Shown: positions 45,403 through 57,008, numbered from the stretch's first letter. The stretch is 64,000 nt of DNA from Desulforamulus reducens MI-1 (GCF_000016165.1 NC_009253.1:3049484-3113483); one strand, 5' to 3'. Program-made: numbers and translations. The notes: a model not told the origin generated them from the sequence alone.

Positions 45403-46030
45403 GTAACTTCACCTCTCTGGTTGTTATTTGTTGGTACTTATATCTTTTACCAGAACAGGGGTGAAGTCCTTTTTTTACCCTTCAGAAACCGCTAAAATAT
45501 TGGACTCAGAAATATGCAATTTACTCACTTATTACAAATGGCTTAACACTGCGTTCTTGGTAAACGTAGTTATCCAAGTGATAAATGAGACTACAACCGA
45601 TGTGCTGGTGCTGTAAATATTCTCACTAGGAGCGGCTATGCTAACTTGTCAAATTTACTATGAGACCAGCTTTGCACTTATAACAAAGATGATGAATAAC
45701 ATGACTTAAGTCTTGTTATCTCACATTTTTGGGGAAGTCCTCTTTATTTTGTAATCATTCATAAATATAGTCTATTTTTTACATATTTCTAGTTTTTCCC
45801 TAAATAGACGTTTATTGGTTGTATTTAGCCAAATGGGAATCATGAATAACCAAAAAATAACCGCGCTTTCTTCAAAAGGGTAAATCTATGCTTGGGTGAG
45901 TCAGGTGACGGTTCTATGACTCATTGAGGAACGTTTTTATGATGTTCGGTTTTTGAAGATTAAAGTTATAGATATATTGTCTATAACTTTTCTGTTTATA
46001 CTAAGAACGATTATACGAGGAGGTTTGAGA
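45403..46030. other. spacer without recognised genes
   Basis: 628 bp. Contains a short ACGGTTCT motif at about 45909 and a hairpin AAAGTTATAGA / TCTATAACTTT at 45961-45992, which could terminate read-through ahead of the next gene. No supported coding region. Confidence 0.5.
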
Positions 46031-48103
46031 ATGATTAAAACAGAACAAAAGTCGAATCGATTGATAAATGAAAAAAGTCCATACCTGCTCCAACACGCTC
46101 ATAACCCTGTGGACTGGTATCCCTGGGGTAATGAGGCTTTTGACATGGCTAAGCGGGTGGACAAGCCCATCTTTCTAAGTATTGGATATAGCACCTGTCA
46201 TTGGTGTCATGTGATGGAGCGAGAGTCCTTTGAGTCCGAGGAAGTGGCAAAGATATTGAATGAGCACTTTGTCTCTATTAAGGTGGACCGGGAGGAACGC
46301 CCAGACATTGACCAGATTTATATGAATGTATGCCAATCCCTCACGGGTTCCGGCGGTTGGCCATTAACCATCATGATGACGCCGGACCAAAAACCATTCT
46401 TTGCAGGTACGTATTTTCCCAAGCAAGCACAGTACGGTAGGCCGGGGATAACGGAAATACTGGAAAACGTAGCTTCGTTATGGAAAAATGAACGCCAACA
46501 TTTATTAGAAGTTGGTGATAAGTTAGTTTCCCATATGCAGTCCGAAGCATCCACCGCCCCAGGGCAGCTACCTGCCGATATCCTGGACAAGGCCTACCAT
46601 ATATTTGCCCAAAACTATGATGCTACTTACGGCGGATTTGGCACAGCACCCAAATTCCCAACGCCCCATAACCTGATGTTTCTACTGCGTTATTGGCACA
46701 AAACCGGAGAGGCAAAGGCCCTATCAATGGTGGAAGAAACCCTGGATGCCATGCACCGGGGTGGTATCTATGATCATATTGGATTTGGCTTTTCCCGCTA
46801 CTCCACAGATAAAAAGTGGTTGGTACCACACTTTGAGAAGATGCTCTATGACAATGCCCTGTTGGCCCTTGCCTTTACAGAAACCTATCAGATCACAGGT
46901 AATCCTCGGTTTGGCCGTGTTGCCAAGGAAATTTTCACTTATATTCTAAGGGACATGACTTCACCAGAGGGGGGCTTTTATTCCGCAGAGGACGCAGATT
47001 CTGAAGGAGTAGAAGGAAAGTTTTATGTATGGCGGCCAGAAGAAGTGATCAGTCTGCTGGGCCAAGTGGATGGGGAACTCTATTGTCAGTATTACGATAT
47101 TACTTCCACAGGTAATTTCGAGGGTGAAAGTATACCCAATTTAATCGGCCAGGACCCCTTTAAATTTTCTCAGGATTTGGAGATAACCCTGGGGGATCTG
47201 GTGGAAGGCTTAGAAGCCTGCCGGAAAACATTATTTGAAGAAAGAGCCAAAAGAATACACCCCTACAAGGACGATAAAATACTTACTGCCTGGAATGGTT
47301 TAATGATTGCTGCCCTGGCCAGAGGTGCCCAGGTGTTCCAAAGCAAACGCTACCTTGAGGCCGCCTCTAATGCCATGGGTTTCATATTTGACAGGTTGCA
47401 AAGAAACGATGGGCGCCTGTTGGCCCGCTACCGGGAATACGAAGCAGCATACCCTGCTTATCTGGATGACTATGCCTTTGTTATCTGGGGACTACTGGAA
47501 CTCTACCAGGCAACCTTTGAACCTAGACATCTGCAAAATGCTGTTTATCTCACCGATGATATGATTGATTTGTTCTATGATGACAAACAGGGGGGCTTTT
47601 ACTTTTATGGCAAGGACAGTGAGCAACTCATTAGCCGCCCCAAGGATATTTACGATGGAGCCATTCCTTCGGGTAATTCGGTGGCCACGGTAAACCTTTT
47701 TAAACTGGCTAGGCTGACAGGAAACTCCCGCTACGAGGAATTAGCCAACCAACAACTGCAGGTCTTTGCCGACGAACTGGCAAGATATCCGGCCGGCTAT
47801 TCCTTCTTTATGATGGGAGCCTATTTACAACAGGAACCACCTATGGAAATTGTCATAGCTGGAACCAAAGAAGACCCCTCACTGCAGCAAATGATCAACA
47901 CCCTCCGGCAAAATTTTCTGCCCAACGCCTCTGTGTTGGTACGTTATGATGATGAATTCGCAAACAAATGGAGTCCCTTGCTACCCCTATTAAAGGATAA
48001 AACTCCAGTCAATGGTAAGGCTGCAGCCTATGTTTGTCAAAATTTGGCCTGTCAAGCTCCACTTACTGAACCTGAGGCCTTGCAGAAAATGATTGGCAAA
48101 TAA
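46031..48103 (+). CDS. YyaL/SSP411-family protein (thioredoxin-like plus alpha-barrel)
   Basis: 690 residues. N-terminal thioredoxin-like domain (DUF255) with the redox-type motif STCHWCHVM (Cys56, Cys59), then a long (alpha/alpha)6-barrel-like region similar to glycosidase or epimerase folds. Conserved start [21 protein letters not shown] (motif 9-29). Function of the family is not settled. ATG 46031 is preferred over a longer frame from 45953 because AGGAGG precedes it and the family motif follows at once. Confidence 0.92.
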   Translation: MIKTEQKSNRLINEKSPYLLQHAHNPVDWYPWGNEAFDMAKRVDKPIFLSIGYSTCHWCHVMERESFESEEVAKILNEHFVSIKVDREERPDIDQIYMNVCQSLTGSGGWPLTIMMTPDQKPFFAGTYFPKQAQYGRPGITEILENVASLWKNERQHLLEVGDKLVSHMQSEASTAPGQLPADILDKAYHIFAQNYDATYGGFGTAPKFPTPHNLMFLLRYWHKTGEAKALSMVEETLDAMHRGGIYDHIGFGFSRYSTDKKWLVPHFEKMLYDNALLALAFTETYQITGNPRFGRVAKEIFTYILRDMTSPEGGFYSAEDADSEGVEGKFYVWRPEEVISLLGQVDGELYCQYYDITSTGNFEGESIPNLIGQDPFKFSQDLEITLGDLVEGLEACRKTLFEERAKRIHPYKDDKILTAWNGLMIAALARGAQVFQSKRYLEAASNAMGFIFDRLQRNDGRLLARYREYEAAYPAYLDDYAFVIWGLLELYQATFEPRHLQNAVYLTDDMIDLFYDDKQGGFYFYGKDSEQLISRPKDIYDGAIPSGNSVATVNLFKLARLTGNSRYEELANQQLQVFADELARYPAGYSFFMMGAYLQQEPPMEIVIAGTKEDPSLQQMINTLRQNFLPNASVLVRYDDEFANKWSPLLPLLKDKTPVNGKAAAYVCQNLACQAPLTEPEALQKMIGK

Positions 48104-48166
48104 ATAAAGGGACAACTCTCAAAAGGTCGAATAACTCCGGTAGACAGCTAATCGGAGGGATGAAAT

Positions 48167-49510
48167 ATGGAAAAACATAAATTTTCAAAGGTATATCGGG
48201 CATTGAACTGTCTTACTCTCTTTCAAGGAGTTGTTCAAGATAAGACAGTTCAGTGCTATCATAAGCTCCTTGGGACGATCATGCAGGGAGAAACTACTTC
48301 GCCTTTGGATTTATTAGCAGAATACCACAGGCTAGTAGGTCTACTGCTGGAGGAAACAATAAAGCCCCAGATACCAGTAGTTGGCAACCCCTGGCAAAAC
48401 CACCTATTAAACAGAATTTTATTTGATGATCATATTTATGCAAGGCAATCCGTGTCTGAACAAAATATACCGCCCATGGTGGAGGAAGCTTTTTTGCACG
48501 ATCTTAACAACTTACAAATAATCTGCCTGGAAGGTTGGCAAGTAATGGAACAATATTTTTCTGAGACACCGGGCGTATTTTCAATCAAAACCCATGCTCT
48601 TCCTGAGATGGCTGGTCATCATCCTTTATCTGGTCAGTTTACCAGCATGAAAAAGAAACTACTTGCGGCAATCCACTGGCCCCACCACCTAAAGGATTTT
48701 AAAGACTTTTATAAAACAGCTGGGTTTGGGGAATTTGCCCGTTACTGGGCCTTTCGCTGGGAAGCCGGCGCCCATGGATTCCACTTGTCGGCCATTGAAG
48801 ATCCAGACCCCATCCAACTGCAGCAGTTAATCGGTTATGAACGCCAAAGAAAACAAATTTTATCCAATACCGAACGCTTATTAAAGGGACAAAGTGCCCA
48901 TAATTTATTGTTATATGGAGACAGGGGCACTGGTAAATCATCCAGTGTTAAAGCACTGCTGCATAAATATGGTCCCCTGGGGCTGCGATTGGTGCAAGTA
49001 TCCCGCAAAAATCTACATAGCCTACAAAGTCTTACTAGGCTTTTGCGTACGCTTCCTCAGAAGTTTATTATTTTTATTGATGATTTATCCTTTGAGGAAT
49101 CTGAAACAGAATACAAAGAGTTTAAGACCCAGCTAGAAGGCAGTCTAGAGCAGCAACCTTCCAATGTTTGCATTTATGTAACTTCCAATCAGCGAAATTT
49201 AATTAAAGAGTATTTTGGGGATCGCACAACTAAGGTGGTAGATGGTGAAATACATGTGGGGGACACCATGCAAGAAAAATTATCTTTAGTAGATCGCTTC
49301 GGTCTTAAAATTACTTTTCTTGCCCCAGATAAAGAGGTCTTTCTGGAAATCGTTCGAGAACTAGCAAATCAGGAAGGTATCCATATGGACCCTGCCGCAC
49401 TGGAACGATTAGCCATCCAATGGACACTCTGGAATAACGAACGTTCCGGCCGTACCGCCCGACAATTTATTGATCATATTAAAGGCAGCGAGGATTATGA
49501 TATTTTTTAA
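48167..49510 (+). CDS. DUF815-family AAA+ ATPase
   Basis: 447 residues. Walker A YGDRGTGKSSSV (about residue 248), Walker B FIIFIDDLSFEE (about 302), sensor CIYVTSNQRNL, and the C-terminal lid ERSGRTARQFIDHI. The N-terminal 200 residues are helical. Predicted cytoplasmic ATPase of unknown function, 63 bp behind the YyaL-type gene and probably in the same transcript. GGAGGG upstream; terminator follows. Confidence 0.88.
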   Translation: MEKHKFSKVYRALNCLTLFQGVVQDKTVQCYHKLLGTIMQGETTSPLDLLAEYHRLVGLLLEETIKPQIPVVGNPWQNHLLNRILFDDHIYARQSVSEQNIPPMVEEAFLHDLNNLQIICLEGWQVMEQYFSETPGVFSIKTHALPEMAGHHPLSGQFTSMKKKLLAAIHWPHHLKDFKDFYKTAGFGEFARYWAFRWEAGAHGFHLSAIEDPDPIQLQQLIGYERQRKQILSNTERLLKGQSAHNLLLYGDRGTGKSSSVKALLHKYGPLGLRLVQVSRKNLHSLQSLTRLLRTLPQKFIIFIDDLSFEESETEYKEFKTQLEGSLEQQPSNVCIYVTSNQRNLIKEYFGDRTTKVVDGEIHVGDTMQEKLSLVDRFGLKITFLAPDKEVFLEIVRELANQEGIHMDPAALERLAIQWTLWNNERSGRTARQFIDHIKGSEDYDIF

Positions 49511-49514
49511 ATGT

Positions 49515-49550
49515 AAAAAGCCTCTATCATAAGGTGGTAGAGGCTTTTTT
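49515..49550. terminator. bidirectional terminator
   Basis: AAAAAGCCTCTA / TAGAGGCTTTTTT around TCATAAGGTGG, between convergent genes. Confidence 0.88.
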
Positions 49551-49556
49551 CTACAA

Positions 49557-49946
49557 CTAAAAATCCTTGTGACTTTCCTGTTGCAACATCACATGAACCA
49601 TCGCATCCAATTCTTCATCGGTTAGTTCCCGCTTGGCTTGTTCTCTTGTTACCCGAAGGAATGGGGCCAACTCACCATTTAATAATTTTTGCTGATCAAA
49701 CACATTTAAGCGAGCTAGAATGCGTTTGGGACCAATAACATCGTCTCCAAGAAAATAATAAACATTAATACCAGTGGCCAAGGCAATAGCTTGAACAATG
49801 GCAACATCGGAAGTTTTCTTGGGGTTGAATTGCTTTAACCCTTCAATATCCGATACCTCCAGCATGGTTCTGTTGGCCAGTTCTCCTATGGAAATTTTCC
49901 TTAATTCAAGCATTTCTTCAACTCGCGGAAAAATATTTTTTGCCAA
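49557..49946 (-). CDS. XRE-like helix-turn-helix protein
   Basis: 129 residues. N-terminal lambda-repressor-like fold (about 8-70: ELRKISIGELANRTMLEVSDIEGLKQF, motif 14-40), followed by an acidic helical tail. Start is TTG 49946 with AGGAGG 8 nt before. Target unknown; no obvious operator next to it. Confidence 0.7.
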   Translation of the reverse strand: MAKNIFPRVEEMLELRKISIGELANRTMLEVSDIEGLKQFNPKKTSDVAIVQAIALATGINVYYFLGDDVIGPKRILARLNVFDQQKLLNGELAPFLRVTREQAKRELTDEELDAMVHVMLQQESHKDF

Positions 49947-50075
49947 CCTAAGTTCCTCCTGACACTATACAACTTACGATTATTCCTTCTTTGGGAGAAG
50001 AAATTATCTTAGTTTAAAATCCCCTAATCATCCACTTTTAAATCCCTTAACAGCTTGTTACCTATGGGTTGTAGA

Positions 50076-51095
50076 TTAAACTTTTTCCATCCCAGATCCT
50101 GAAACCAATTTGATAAAGTGTTCTACAACGAGGGGGTCAAATTGAGAACCTGCACAGCGTTTTAATTCTTCCAAAGCATATTCAATGGAAAAACGCTTTC
50201 GATAACTGCGATCGGAAGTCATGGCCTCAAAGGAATCTGCCACTGCAATGATTCGAGATATAAGAGGAATATCTTCTCCAGCCAGCCCCTCGGGGTACCC
50301 CTTACCATCGTATCTTTCATGATGATAACGTACAATGGCGCCCAGTGTGGAAAAGGTATCAATTTGTTTAAGAATATTGGAGCCCGTTACTGTGTGCTCT
50401 TTGATCTTGGTATATTCTTCTTCCGTTAAACGGCTAGGTTTATTTAATATGTGTTCAGGAATGCCAATTTTACCAACATCATGAACTAGGGAGGCAACAT
50501 AAACCAACTGACTTATTTCCTGCAAACCCATTGCCGTAGCAATCATTTGGGCATATTCCGCAACCCGTTCTGAATGTCCCCTCGTATAATTATCACGGGC
50601 CCCAATGGCAGCAGAAAAGGCCAGAATCGTCTGTAGTTGCTGGGCATTCATCATTTCTTTGAGACTTTCATTTCTTCGTTCCAAACTACGCCACATGGTG
50701 AGGTCTTTATAAAGGGCGTATATAGCAGCTGGTTTCCCCTGAGCATTCCTTAGTATGCCAGTGGTAGTTTTGCAGACAAAGTGACTATTCAGTAAGGGGG
50801 ATTTTAAAGTGGTTTCTTCTTCGTGATATTCACGACCAGTTTCCAGGGTTTCGATAAGGGGGCACAGATATTTTGCCTGATAGTCGAATTTTTTTCCACC
50901 ATATAAAGAGTCAATCATGGATTTACCAATCAGTTCACTTGCTTTTATATTGAGGAGCCTGCTAACAGCAGGATTGATAGCAATGATGTTACCCTGACAA
51001 TCTATAACGGTAATCAGATCTTCAGAAGACTCCATAATCCTATGGGTAAACTTCTCTAATTCAGGTATTCCTGCTGAAAACAACCTCTCTGACAT
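50076..51095 (-). CDS. PAS and HD-GYP domain protein (c-di-GMP phosphodiesterase type)
   Basis: 339 residues. PAS domain (about 10-130), then an HD-GYP domain: HSERVAEYAQ, SLVHDVGKIGIPEHIL (HD metal site) and YHHERYDGKGYPEG (GYP signature). These hydrolyse cyclic di-GMP in characterised members. ATG 51095 follows GGAGG. The broken GGDEF gene 6 kb away would make the opposing activity. Confidence 0.9.
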   Translation of the reverse strand: MSERLFSAGIPELEKFTHRIMESSEDLITVIDCQGNIIAINPAVSRLLNIKASELIGKSMIDSLYGGKKFDYQAKYLCPLIETLETGREYHEEETTLKSPLLNSHFVCKTTTGILRNAQGKPAAIYALYKDLTMWRSLERRNESLKEMMNAQQLQTILAFSAAIGARDNYTRGHSERVAEYAQMIATAMGLQEISQLVYVASLVHDVGKIGIPEHILNKPSRLTEEEYTKIKEHTVTGSNILKQIDTFSTLGAIVRYHHERYDGKGYPEGLAGEDIPLISRIIAVADSFEAMTSDRSYRKRFSIEYALEELKRCAGSQFDPLVVEHFIKLVSGSGMEKV

Positions 51096-51212
51096 TGTTA
51101 CCTCCATAATCCGATCTCTATGACAATTTTACCCTGTAAGGCACGTCTTTACAATAATAATTAATCCCCTAAAACATAGAAAAAGGCTGCTACAAAGAGC
51201 AACCTATACCTA

Positions 51213-52775
51213 TTATACTTTAAAGACTTGAACAAGTTCCTGAAATTCATTGCCCATATGGGCTAACTCTTGAGAAGCACTGGCTATTTGCTGCACCGAA
51301 GCGCTGGCTTGTTCCGTTGCCGCAGCAAGGTTTTGTGCACTGGCACTGTTCCGTTCAGCTCCCTGGGCAATTTCATCGATGATGGTTACGATTTGCTGAA
51401 CCTGTTCCAATATTTCTTTTAGGGACTGCCCAGCTAAGTAAACCACCCTTGTGCCTTCATGTACTTCTTGAGCACCTAAGTTCATATCCTTGACAGCTTG
51501 CACCGTCTCTTGCTGAATTTGCTTTATAATAGCACTGATTTCCTTAGCAGCATGGGAGGATTGTTCCGCTAATTTTCTCACCTCTTCAGCAACCACTGCA
51601 AAGCCCTTGCCCTGATCTCCAGCTCTGGCAGCTTCAATGGCAGCATTCAGTGCCAGTAAATTGGTTTGGTCTGCAATACCAGTTATGACCTCCGTAATTC
51701 TTCCGATTTCCTGGGATCGATCACCCAGTCTAACAACCTGCTCAGAACTCTTATCCACTTTTTGAACAATTGAATTCATTTTATCCACTGCCTGTTTTAC
51801 TGCCAAGTTGCCTTTTTCGGCTGCTTTCTCAACTTCCTGGGATACCTCCACAGCATTACTGGCAGCGGCGGCTTCCTGGGTAGCAACACTGGCCAGTTCT
51901 GTTGTTGTACCAGTAATTTCTTCAACTGCAGCACTTACTTCTTGACTGGTAGCTGATAGTTCTTGACTATGAGCAGCCAGGCTATTGCTCTTTTCAACCA
52001 CTTGCTTGGCCATGTTATGGAGGTTTTCTACCATTTTATTAAAAGCCCTGGCAAGTTGGGTTAATTCGTCATTGCCCACAATTTTTATCCTTTGGGTTAA
52101 ATCCCCCTCAGCAACTGCCCCTGTTTCACGAACTAGCTGGTTAATAGGCCTGGAAACTGCTCTGGATGATAAGATGCTGAACATAATACCCATTAATACA
52201 GCAATTACACCAAAGGTTGATGCAATTTTTTGAGTCTCAACACTAATTCCCATGGACCGATTCTCAGAGTTTTTACTTTCCTGTTTCTTGTAGTTAACAT
52301 AACCTGTTACTTCTTTTTTCAATTGTTCGAAAAGAGGGTCATAGCGTTCTTCCTTTAACTGTTTTGCCACTGCATTTTGGCCGTTCTCTACTAAGGGAAC
52401 AATTTCAGACATATACAATTGACTCAATTGCTTGTTCAATTCCCTCACCTTAGTAATGCGATCTAGATTTATTTTTTGCCGGGTAATTTTAATGAGTTCA
52501 TCCTGTTGTTTCAAAGCATAGTTTAATTTTTGCTCATAAGCCTCTTTGTCTCCAGGTTGACCTGTTATTACATATTCCTTGGCCAGGCTGTTCTGTTCCT
52601 CAATAAACATGGCTATGTCCAATCCTTGCATGGTTCGAACATTATGTTTTTGCAAGCCGTCAATTTCAAGCGTCACTTCATGCACTTTGAAAACCATTAC
52701 ACCTGCTAACAATCCTGCCAGCAATAGAACCACACAATAACCTAACACAATTCTTGTGGTTAACTTTAATTGCAC
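51213..52775 (-). CDS. methyl-accepting chemotaxis protein
   Basis: 520 residues from GTG 52775 (GGGGAGGGGAG upstream). Transmembrane helix near residues 8-28, extracytoplasmic helical sensor region (about 30-180), second helix (about 185-205), HAMP (about 205-260) and a cytoplasmic signalling domain with the conserved tip [41 protein letters not shown] (motif about 370-410). Ligand unknown. Confidence 0.95.
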   Translation of the reverse strand: MQLKLTTRIVLGYCVVLLLAGLLAGVMVFKVHEVTLEIDGLQKHNVRTMQGLDIAMFIEEQNSLAKEYVITGQPGDKEAYEQKLNYALKQQDELIKITRQKINLDRITKVRELNKQLSQLYMSEIVPLVENGQNAVAKQLKEERYDPLFEQLKKEVTGYVNYKKQESKNSENRSMGISVETQKIASTFGVIAVLMGIMFSILSSRAVSRPINQLVRETGAVAEGDLTQRIKIVGNDELTQLARAFNKMVENLHNMAKQVVEKSNSLAAHSQELSATSQEVSAAVEEITGTTTELASVATQEAAAASNAVEVSQEVEKAAEKGNLAVKQAVDKMNSIVQKVDKSSEQVVRLGDRSQEIGRITEVITGIADQTNLLALNAAIEAARAGDQGKGFAVVAEEVRKLAEQSSHAAKEISAIIKQIQQETVQAVKDMNLGAQEVHEGTRVVYLAGQSLKEILEQVQQIVTIIDEIAQGAERNSASAQNLAAATEQASASVQQIASASQELAHMGNEFQELVQVFKV

Positions 52776-52880
52776 ATTTCTCCCCTCCCCGGTCAACTTT
52801 TATATAATGGCAAAAAAATCTGTGACAAAACTATATAACAATTAAAAAATTGATTTCAACTGTTTTTTCATTTTCTATAA

Positions 52881-53609
52881 CTATTTTTCCGTAATTAAAA
52901 CCGGAGTAAAGTTTAGGAAATCGGCGCTTACCAAATGGAATTTTATACCCCAGGCTTCACTGGGTAAGCGGTAATTTCTTGCTCTGTCATGAAGGTGCCC
53001 GTAAACCACTCTGCTAACCTCAAACTCAGACAAGATGTCAATAAAATCGGACCGCTCATGGGTTTCGTTAGTGGGCATAAAATGCATCAATACAATAATT
53101 TCCTCATACTTCCCTTTGACACTTCGTAGGGAATTTTCTAAGCGAATTAGTTCCCTTTTGTATATCTTTTCGTCTTCTTCGGTAAACTGGTGACTATTAG
53201 GACAAGTCCACCCCCTTGTGCCACAAATAATTGTTTCCCCCACCACTACATGATCATTCTGAATCAGTTTTACATTTTCTGGCACAAATTTACGCGTTTT
53301 AGAGATGCCCTGCCACCAGTAATCGTGGTTTCCCGGTATAGCATAGATGGTTCCTGGCAACAATCCCAGGTAATCTACATCATGGCGCGCTTCTTCTAAG
53401 CGTGTGGCCCAGGAAATATCTCCGGGCATTAGTACAACATCTTCTGGTTTTACCCTGGCACACCAGTTCTCATAAATTTTCTGGTAATGCCTTTGCCATT
53501 CGGGGTTAAATATATCCATTGGTTTATATAGTTCTGTATCATCCCATCGCTGGGGGTTTGCCGGATTAATGAAGGAAAGGTGCAAATCACTTATTCCAAA
53601 GAACTTCAC
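52881..53609 (-). CDS. calcineurin-like metallophosphoesterase
   Basis: 242 residues. All five metal-binding blocks are present: SDLHLS, LMPGDISW, AIPGNHDYWW, LMHFMP and VYGHLHDRA. Substrate not predictable; the wider family includes phosphodiesterases and nucleases. Start is GTG 53609 after GGGGAG. Confidence 0.9.
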   Translation of the reverse strand: MKFFGISDLHLSFINPANPQRWDDTELYKPMDIFNPEWQRHYQKIYENWCARVKPEDVVLMPGDISWATRLEEARHDVDYLGLLPGTIYAIPGNHDYWWQGISKTRKFVPENVKLIQNDHVVVGETIICGTRGWTCPNSHQFTEEDEKIYKRELIRLENSLRSVKGKYEEIIVLMHFMPTNETHERSDFIDILSEFEVSRVVYGHLHDRARNYRLPSEAWGIKFHLVSADFLNFTPVLITEK

Positions 53610-53719
53610 ATTTACGACTCCCCTTCCCTTGTTATCTCACCCTAGGAGACATTACTGCATCTCCATTTTTTGGTACTTTAGCATATATTATCCCGCTGGT
53701 TCCGGGGTTGTCAACCTCG

Positions 53720-54595
53720 TTATATGGGAATTTTAAACTTCTCCATAAACCAGTCATCGTTAAATTTTCTGCGTTTGAAATAACGCTGTCGCTGTTGTAA
53801 AACATCACTCTCCAGTATAACCTCAGATATTACTTTTCCAATATTTTTTAAAAAGTGATACATATTAACTACACAGGCCACCCGCTGGGGGTTAAAATGA
53901 CTGAATGCCATATGAATACCATTATAAGCATATTCCTCCATTGTAATTGAATAGGGATGTTTGCTTCGAAAATGATGCTGAATAACCACCGATGGGTCTA
54001 CCTCCACCCGGTAACCAAATAACCAGAGTTTCAGAGAAAACTCGGCGTCTTCGAAACCATAGGTACGAAAACCTGTTTCAAATCCTCCGACATCATTAAA
54101 CACATCCCGGTGTACTGCCACACATCCCCCTGGCGCAATGGGAACTTCTGCAACATCACCGGTACTAGGCAGCCAGCGGGCCTCCAACTGCTTGTTCCAA
54201 GTCATGCCATATCCAATGGCATGGTTCATGTTCATGTTGGCAATGCCGGGAGATACTGCACCGGAACCCCTTTCCAGAAGACCCTCCGATAGGTTTTCCA
54301 GCCAATCAGGTTCCACTGTTATATGGGCATCGCAAAACACCAATATCTCGCCGGCACATTGCTGGGCCCCTAAATTTCTGGCATTGGCTGCTCCAATGCC
54401 AGTGGTGTTGATTAATTTAACGCTGGAATAGATTTTGCTTCTATTAAGGAACGTACAGCAGCTATCCGTAGAGCCGTCGTTAACGACGGTAATATCATAG
54501 GGAATCCTGCATGGGGTTTCTAAAATTGACTCAATGGTTTGCTTTATGAGCTTACCCTCATTCTTACATGGGATAATGATCGACACTTGGGCCAT
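53720..54595 (-). CDS. glycosyltransferase family 2
   Basis: 291 residues, GT-A fold. VSIIIPCKNEGKLIKQTIESIL start, NDGSTD, and the VFCDAHITVEPDWL block in the DxD position, followed by GGFETGFRTYGFEDAEFS. Transfers a sugar from a nucleotide donor; acceptor unknown. No other envelope polysaccharide genes are adjacent, apart from the SLH protein gene upstream. Confidence 0.9.
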   Translation of the reverse strand: MAQVSIIIPCKNEGKLIKQTIESILETPCRIPYDITVVNDGSTDSCCTFLNRSKIYSSVKLINTTGIGAANARNLGAQQCAGEILVFCDAHITVEPDWLENLSEGLLERGSGAVSPGIANMNMNHAIGYGMTWNKQLEARWLPSTGDVAEVPIAPGGCVAVHRDVFNDVGGFETGFRTYGFEDAEFSLKLWLFGYRVEVDPSVVIQHHFRSKHPYSITMEEYAYNGIHMAFSHFNPQRVACVVNMYHFLKNIGKVISEVILESDVLQQRQRYFKRRKFNDDWFMEKFKIPI

Positions 54596-54686
54596 AATTT
54601 TCCCCCTTAGACAATGTTTTTATCATTTTATGAACTGAGGGATAAGAAATTGTCCCAAGTTGAAAAATTAAAAAACAAGAATAAAA

Positions 54687-54712
54687 AGTACCAGTCCAGC
54701 AGGACAGGTACT
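54687..54712 (-). terminator. terminator after the SLH protein gene
   Basis: AGTACCTGTCC-TGCT-GGACTGGTACT followed by TTTTATTC on the minus strand. Confidence 0.82.
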
Positions 54713-54794
54713 GAAGAACTTGATATGAGATTTTCCCACAGGTATTCTCGTTAACACCAGCGAAACAACTTATCGGAGCACAGTTGCTTGGCAC

Positions 54795-57008
54795 TTACTT
54801 TTGAACTTTTAACATCCGAAGGATTGAAATCGCCGCATAACCCCGACTGACCTTTTCATTAGGAACATAGCTTCCTTTGCTGTCAGTTTGCAGACCCAGT
54901 CCCAAACTCAGGGCCGCATATCCCTTTAAGTGCGCTGGCACAAGCTGAGCATCCCGGGTTTGTAGGGAGTAGATATTAGAAAGTTTAGCTGCACCGTCAT
55001 AATCCAGGGTATTAATCATTAATTTTGCTAATTCTAACCGCGTTAATTCCTTATCTAAATCCTTGGTTTCATTAGCTTCAAGAATGCCTAAGCTAATAGC
55101 CGCATTGATTAGACGTTTTGTCTCTTCTTCCTTTTCTTTACCTTCTTTTAACATTGTATAAGGGGTCGGCATCTGCCAGCCCCGGCTGGCCACCAGCATT
55201 TCCACTGCCTCAATCTTGGTGATATTACGATCCGGATAAAACTTGCCGTCCGTAGTTTTGACAATCTTTGCTTTAGCCAGTTGCCTAATGGCATCTGCTG
55301 CGGGATGGCCCTGAAGGTCAGTAAAATTAGTAGTTTCTTTGGGAACAATGGTCTCGCCACGACCGTTTAGGTATTTTCCGGTATTGGCATCCAACATATA
55401 GGAGGGCCGATCCTTTAAGCGATATACCAAATTAACCTGAGGTCGGTTGTCACCTCTGTTTCTGTTAATATACTCCAGTCCGAGTCCACCGTTGGCCAAG
55501 AAGGTTTTGGTGGCCTGTTCCTTGCCAATTCCTTGGGATACCGTGGGGAATTTAACATTCCACCAGTCCATACGGTAGCCGGTAATCTCCCCAGTGTTGC
55601 CATCAACCTCGATATCAAAGCCATTGTTGGTAAAGGGAATTCCATTTACCACTCGGAGGTAAGAAAAATGATAATTGCGGGTAATGCCCTTTTCCAGATA
55701 ATCACTGTTCAGGCTATTGTCCAACTTAATTTCAGCAAATCGTCCAGGTTGCAGTTTCTTAATGAAGTCCTCTGCTTTTTGCCTAGCCTGTTCTAGCGTG
55801 AAAGGTGGTTTCGTTACCTTTCCTTCGTCAGAGTCCTTCTGCCAGATGTTATAATAAACAAGTTCACCGGTTACCGCATTAACTCCAGCGCTAATGCTTT
55901 GCATATTTGTTGAATCTTTTTCACTGTACCAGTGAAAATTCCATTGTTTTTGTTCCGGGAACTGATAATCCTGGCTTAGCCTGCTTTCGGACAGCTTTAA
56001 CTCTGCGGGCACTGCAATAATATCTTTAACCTTTGCCATTGCTTTTTCCGCACTGAGAAGGTTTTTTATTTTATCCACTTCTGCCTGCTCCGCTGGTGTC
56101 ATTTCTTTTCTAACGGACTTCGGCGCTTCACCTGCTCCTCCCATGTCACCGTCATAGCTCCCATACAACTGCCCTTCGATAACCTTGCCGGTAAAGGCAT
56201 CAATTATTAAATTGGCACCCTTTTTGACCCGGTATACTAATTTAACCGGTGTATCCTTGGCACCGCTTGTCCAAGGACGAAAGTACACAAGTTCTATATT
56301 TTCGCCAATAACTCTTTCGGCCTCAGTTAAGGGAATCTTTCCTGCAGTGGTTGGAAAATTAATGTTTTGATCCCAGTCTAGACCAAACCCTATTAATTGA
56401 CCTGTATCCCCATTTACCCGAATGTAAACATTGTTATCAGGATAGGTCACACCATTGGCCACTCTATGAAAGTTATAATAGTATTCCACCGGTCCCCTAT
56501 CTCCGAAGCCATAAAAGGGTTGGTCTTGGTTGGGCATCAGTCTGGTCTGGGCAGCATAGTTAGGCAATAGTTTCTGTAGCCATTGCCTAGCAACTTTGCT
56601 CCCTTCATCGTAAGAGTACCGGGGAAGCCCACTGTACTGTTGACCAGGGGCCTGTTCGTCCCAACGATCCATACCAATAATATCACCGTTTGCTGCATTA
56701 ATACGTACAGAAATATTTCCCTTGGGTTCGGATTCACGGGTCCAGTTTAAGTGCCATTCAGCTTTATCTTCGTAAGAATTAAAGCCACTTTCAAAGCGAT
56801 CATACTCATCGGTAATATTAAACTCTGCCTTAGCCTTCGCAATGGCCTTATCCAGTGGGAATTTAGCTATGGAAAGGTCCCCCTCAATTTGCGAAGGTTG
56901 TTTTGGAAGTACATCTTTTCTAACATCGGCAGAGGCAGCGGAATTAAACATAAAGCCGCTTACTAGGCAACCGGCCACAAGGGCGCTGATTATTTTCTTT
57001 GAAGACAA
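54795..57008 (-). CDS. exported YcdB/YcdC-repeat protein with SLH domains
   Basis: 737 residues. Signal peptide (KKIISALVAGCLVSGFMFNSAASA, motif 4-27). Two long homologous halves of YcdB/YcdC type (about 45-290 and 330-560, each with GNISVRINAANGDIIG-like or VDGNTGEITGYRMDW-like PepSY-type strands), then S-layer homology modules (about 570-730: HPAADAIRQLAKAKIV, NITKIEAVEML, RLELAKLMINTL). It should be anchored to the cell wall outside. Start is TTG 57008 after AAGGAGAG. Confidence 0.85.
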   Translation of the reverse strand: MSSKKIISALVAGCLVSGFMFNSAASADVRKDVLPKQPSQIEGDLSIAKFPLDKAIAKAKAEFNITDEYDRFESGFNSYEDKAEWHLNWTRESEPKGNISVRINAANGDIIGMDRWDEQAPGQQYSGLPRYSYDEGSKVARQWLQKLLPNYAAQTRLMPNQDQPFYGFGDRGPVEYYYNFHRVANGVTYPDNNVYIRVNGDTGQLIGFGLDWDQNINFPTTAGKIPLTEAERVIGENIELVYFRPWTSGAKDTPVKLVYRVKKGANLIIDAFTGKVIEGQLYGSYDGDMGGAGEAPKSVRKEMTPAEQAEVDKIKNLLSAEKAMAKVKDIIAVPAELKLSESRLSQDYQFPEQKQWNFHWYSEKDSTNMQSISAGVNAVTGELVYYNIWQKDSDEGKVTKPPFTLEQARQKAEDFIKKLQPGRFAEIKLDNSLNSDYLEKGITRNYHFSYLRVVNGIPFTNNGFDIEVDGNTGEITGYRMDWWNVKFPTVSQGIGKEQATKTFLANGGLGLEYINRNRGDNRPQVNLVYRLKDRPSYMLDANTGKYLNGRGETIVPKETTNFTDLQGHPAADAIRQLAKAKIVKTTDGKFYPDRNITKIEAVEMLVASRGWQMPTPYTMLKEGKEKEEETKRLINAAISLGILEANETKDLDKELTRLELAKLMINTLDYDGAAKLSNIYSLQTRDAQLVPAHLKGYAALSLGLGLQTDSKGSYVPNEKVSRGYAAISILRMLKVQK

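Noticed and set aside
45428-45616. Plus-strand open frame of 62 codons
   Set aside because: No ribosome-binding site, no recognisable pattern, in a spacer next to a transposase remnant.
46031-46060. Longer start for the YyaL-type gene at 45953
   Set aside because: The upstream frame runs through a hairpin and has no ribosome-binding site; AGGAGG and the family N-terminal motif support 46031.
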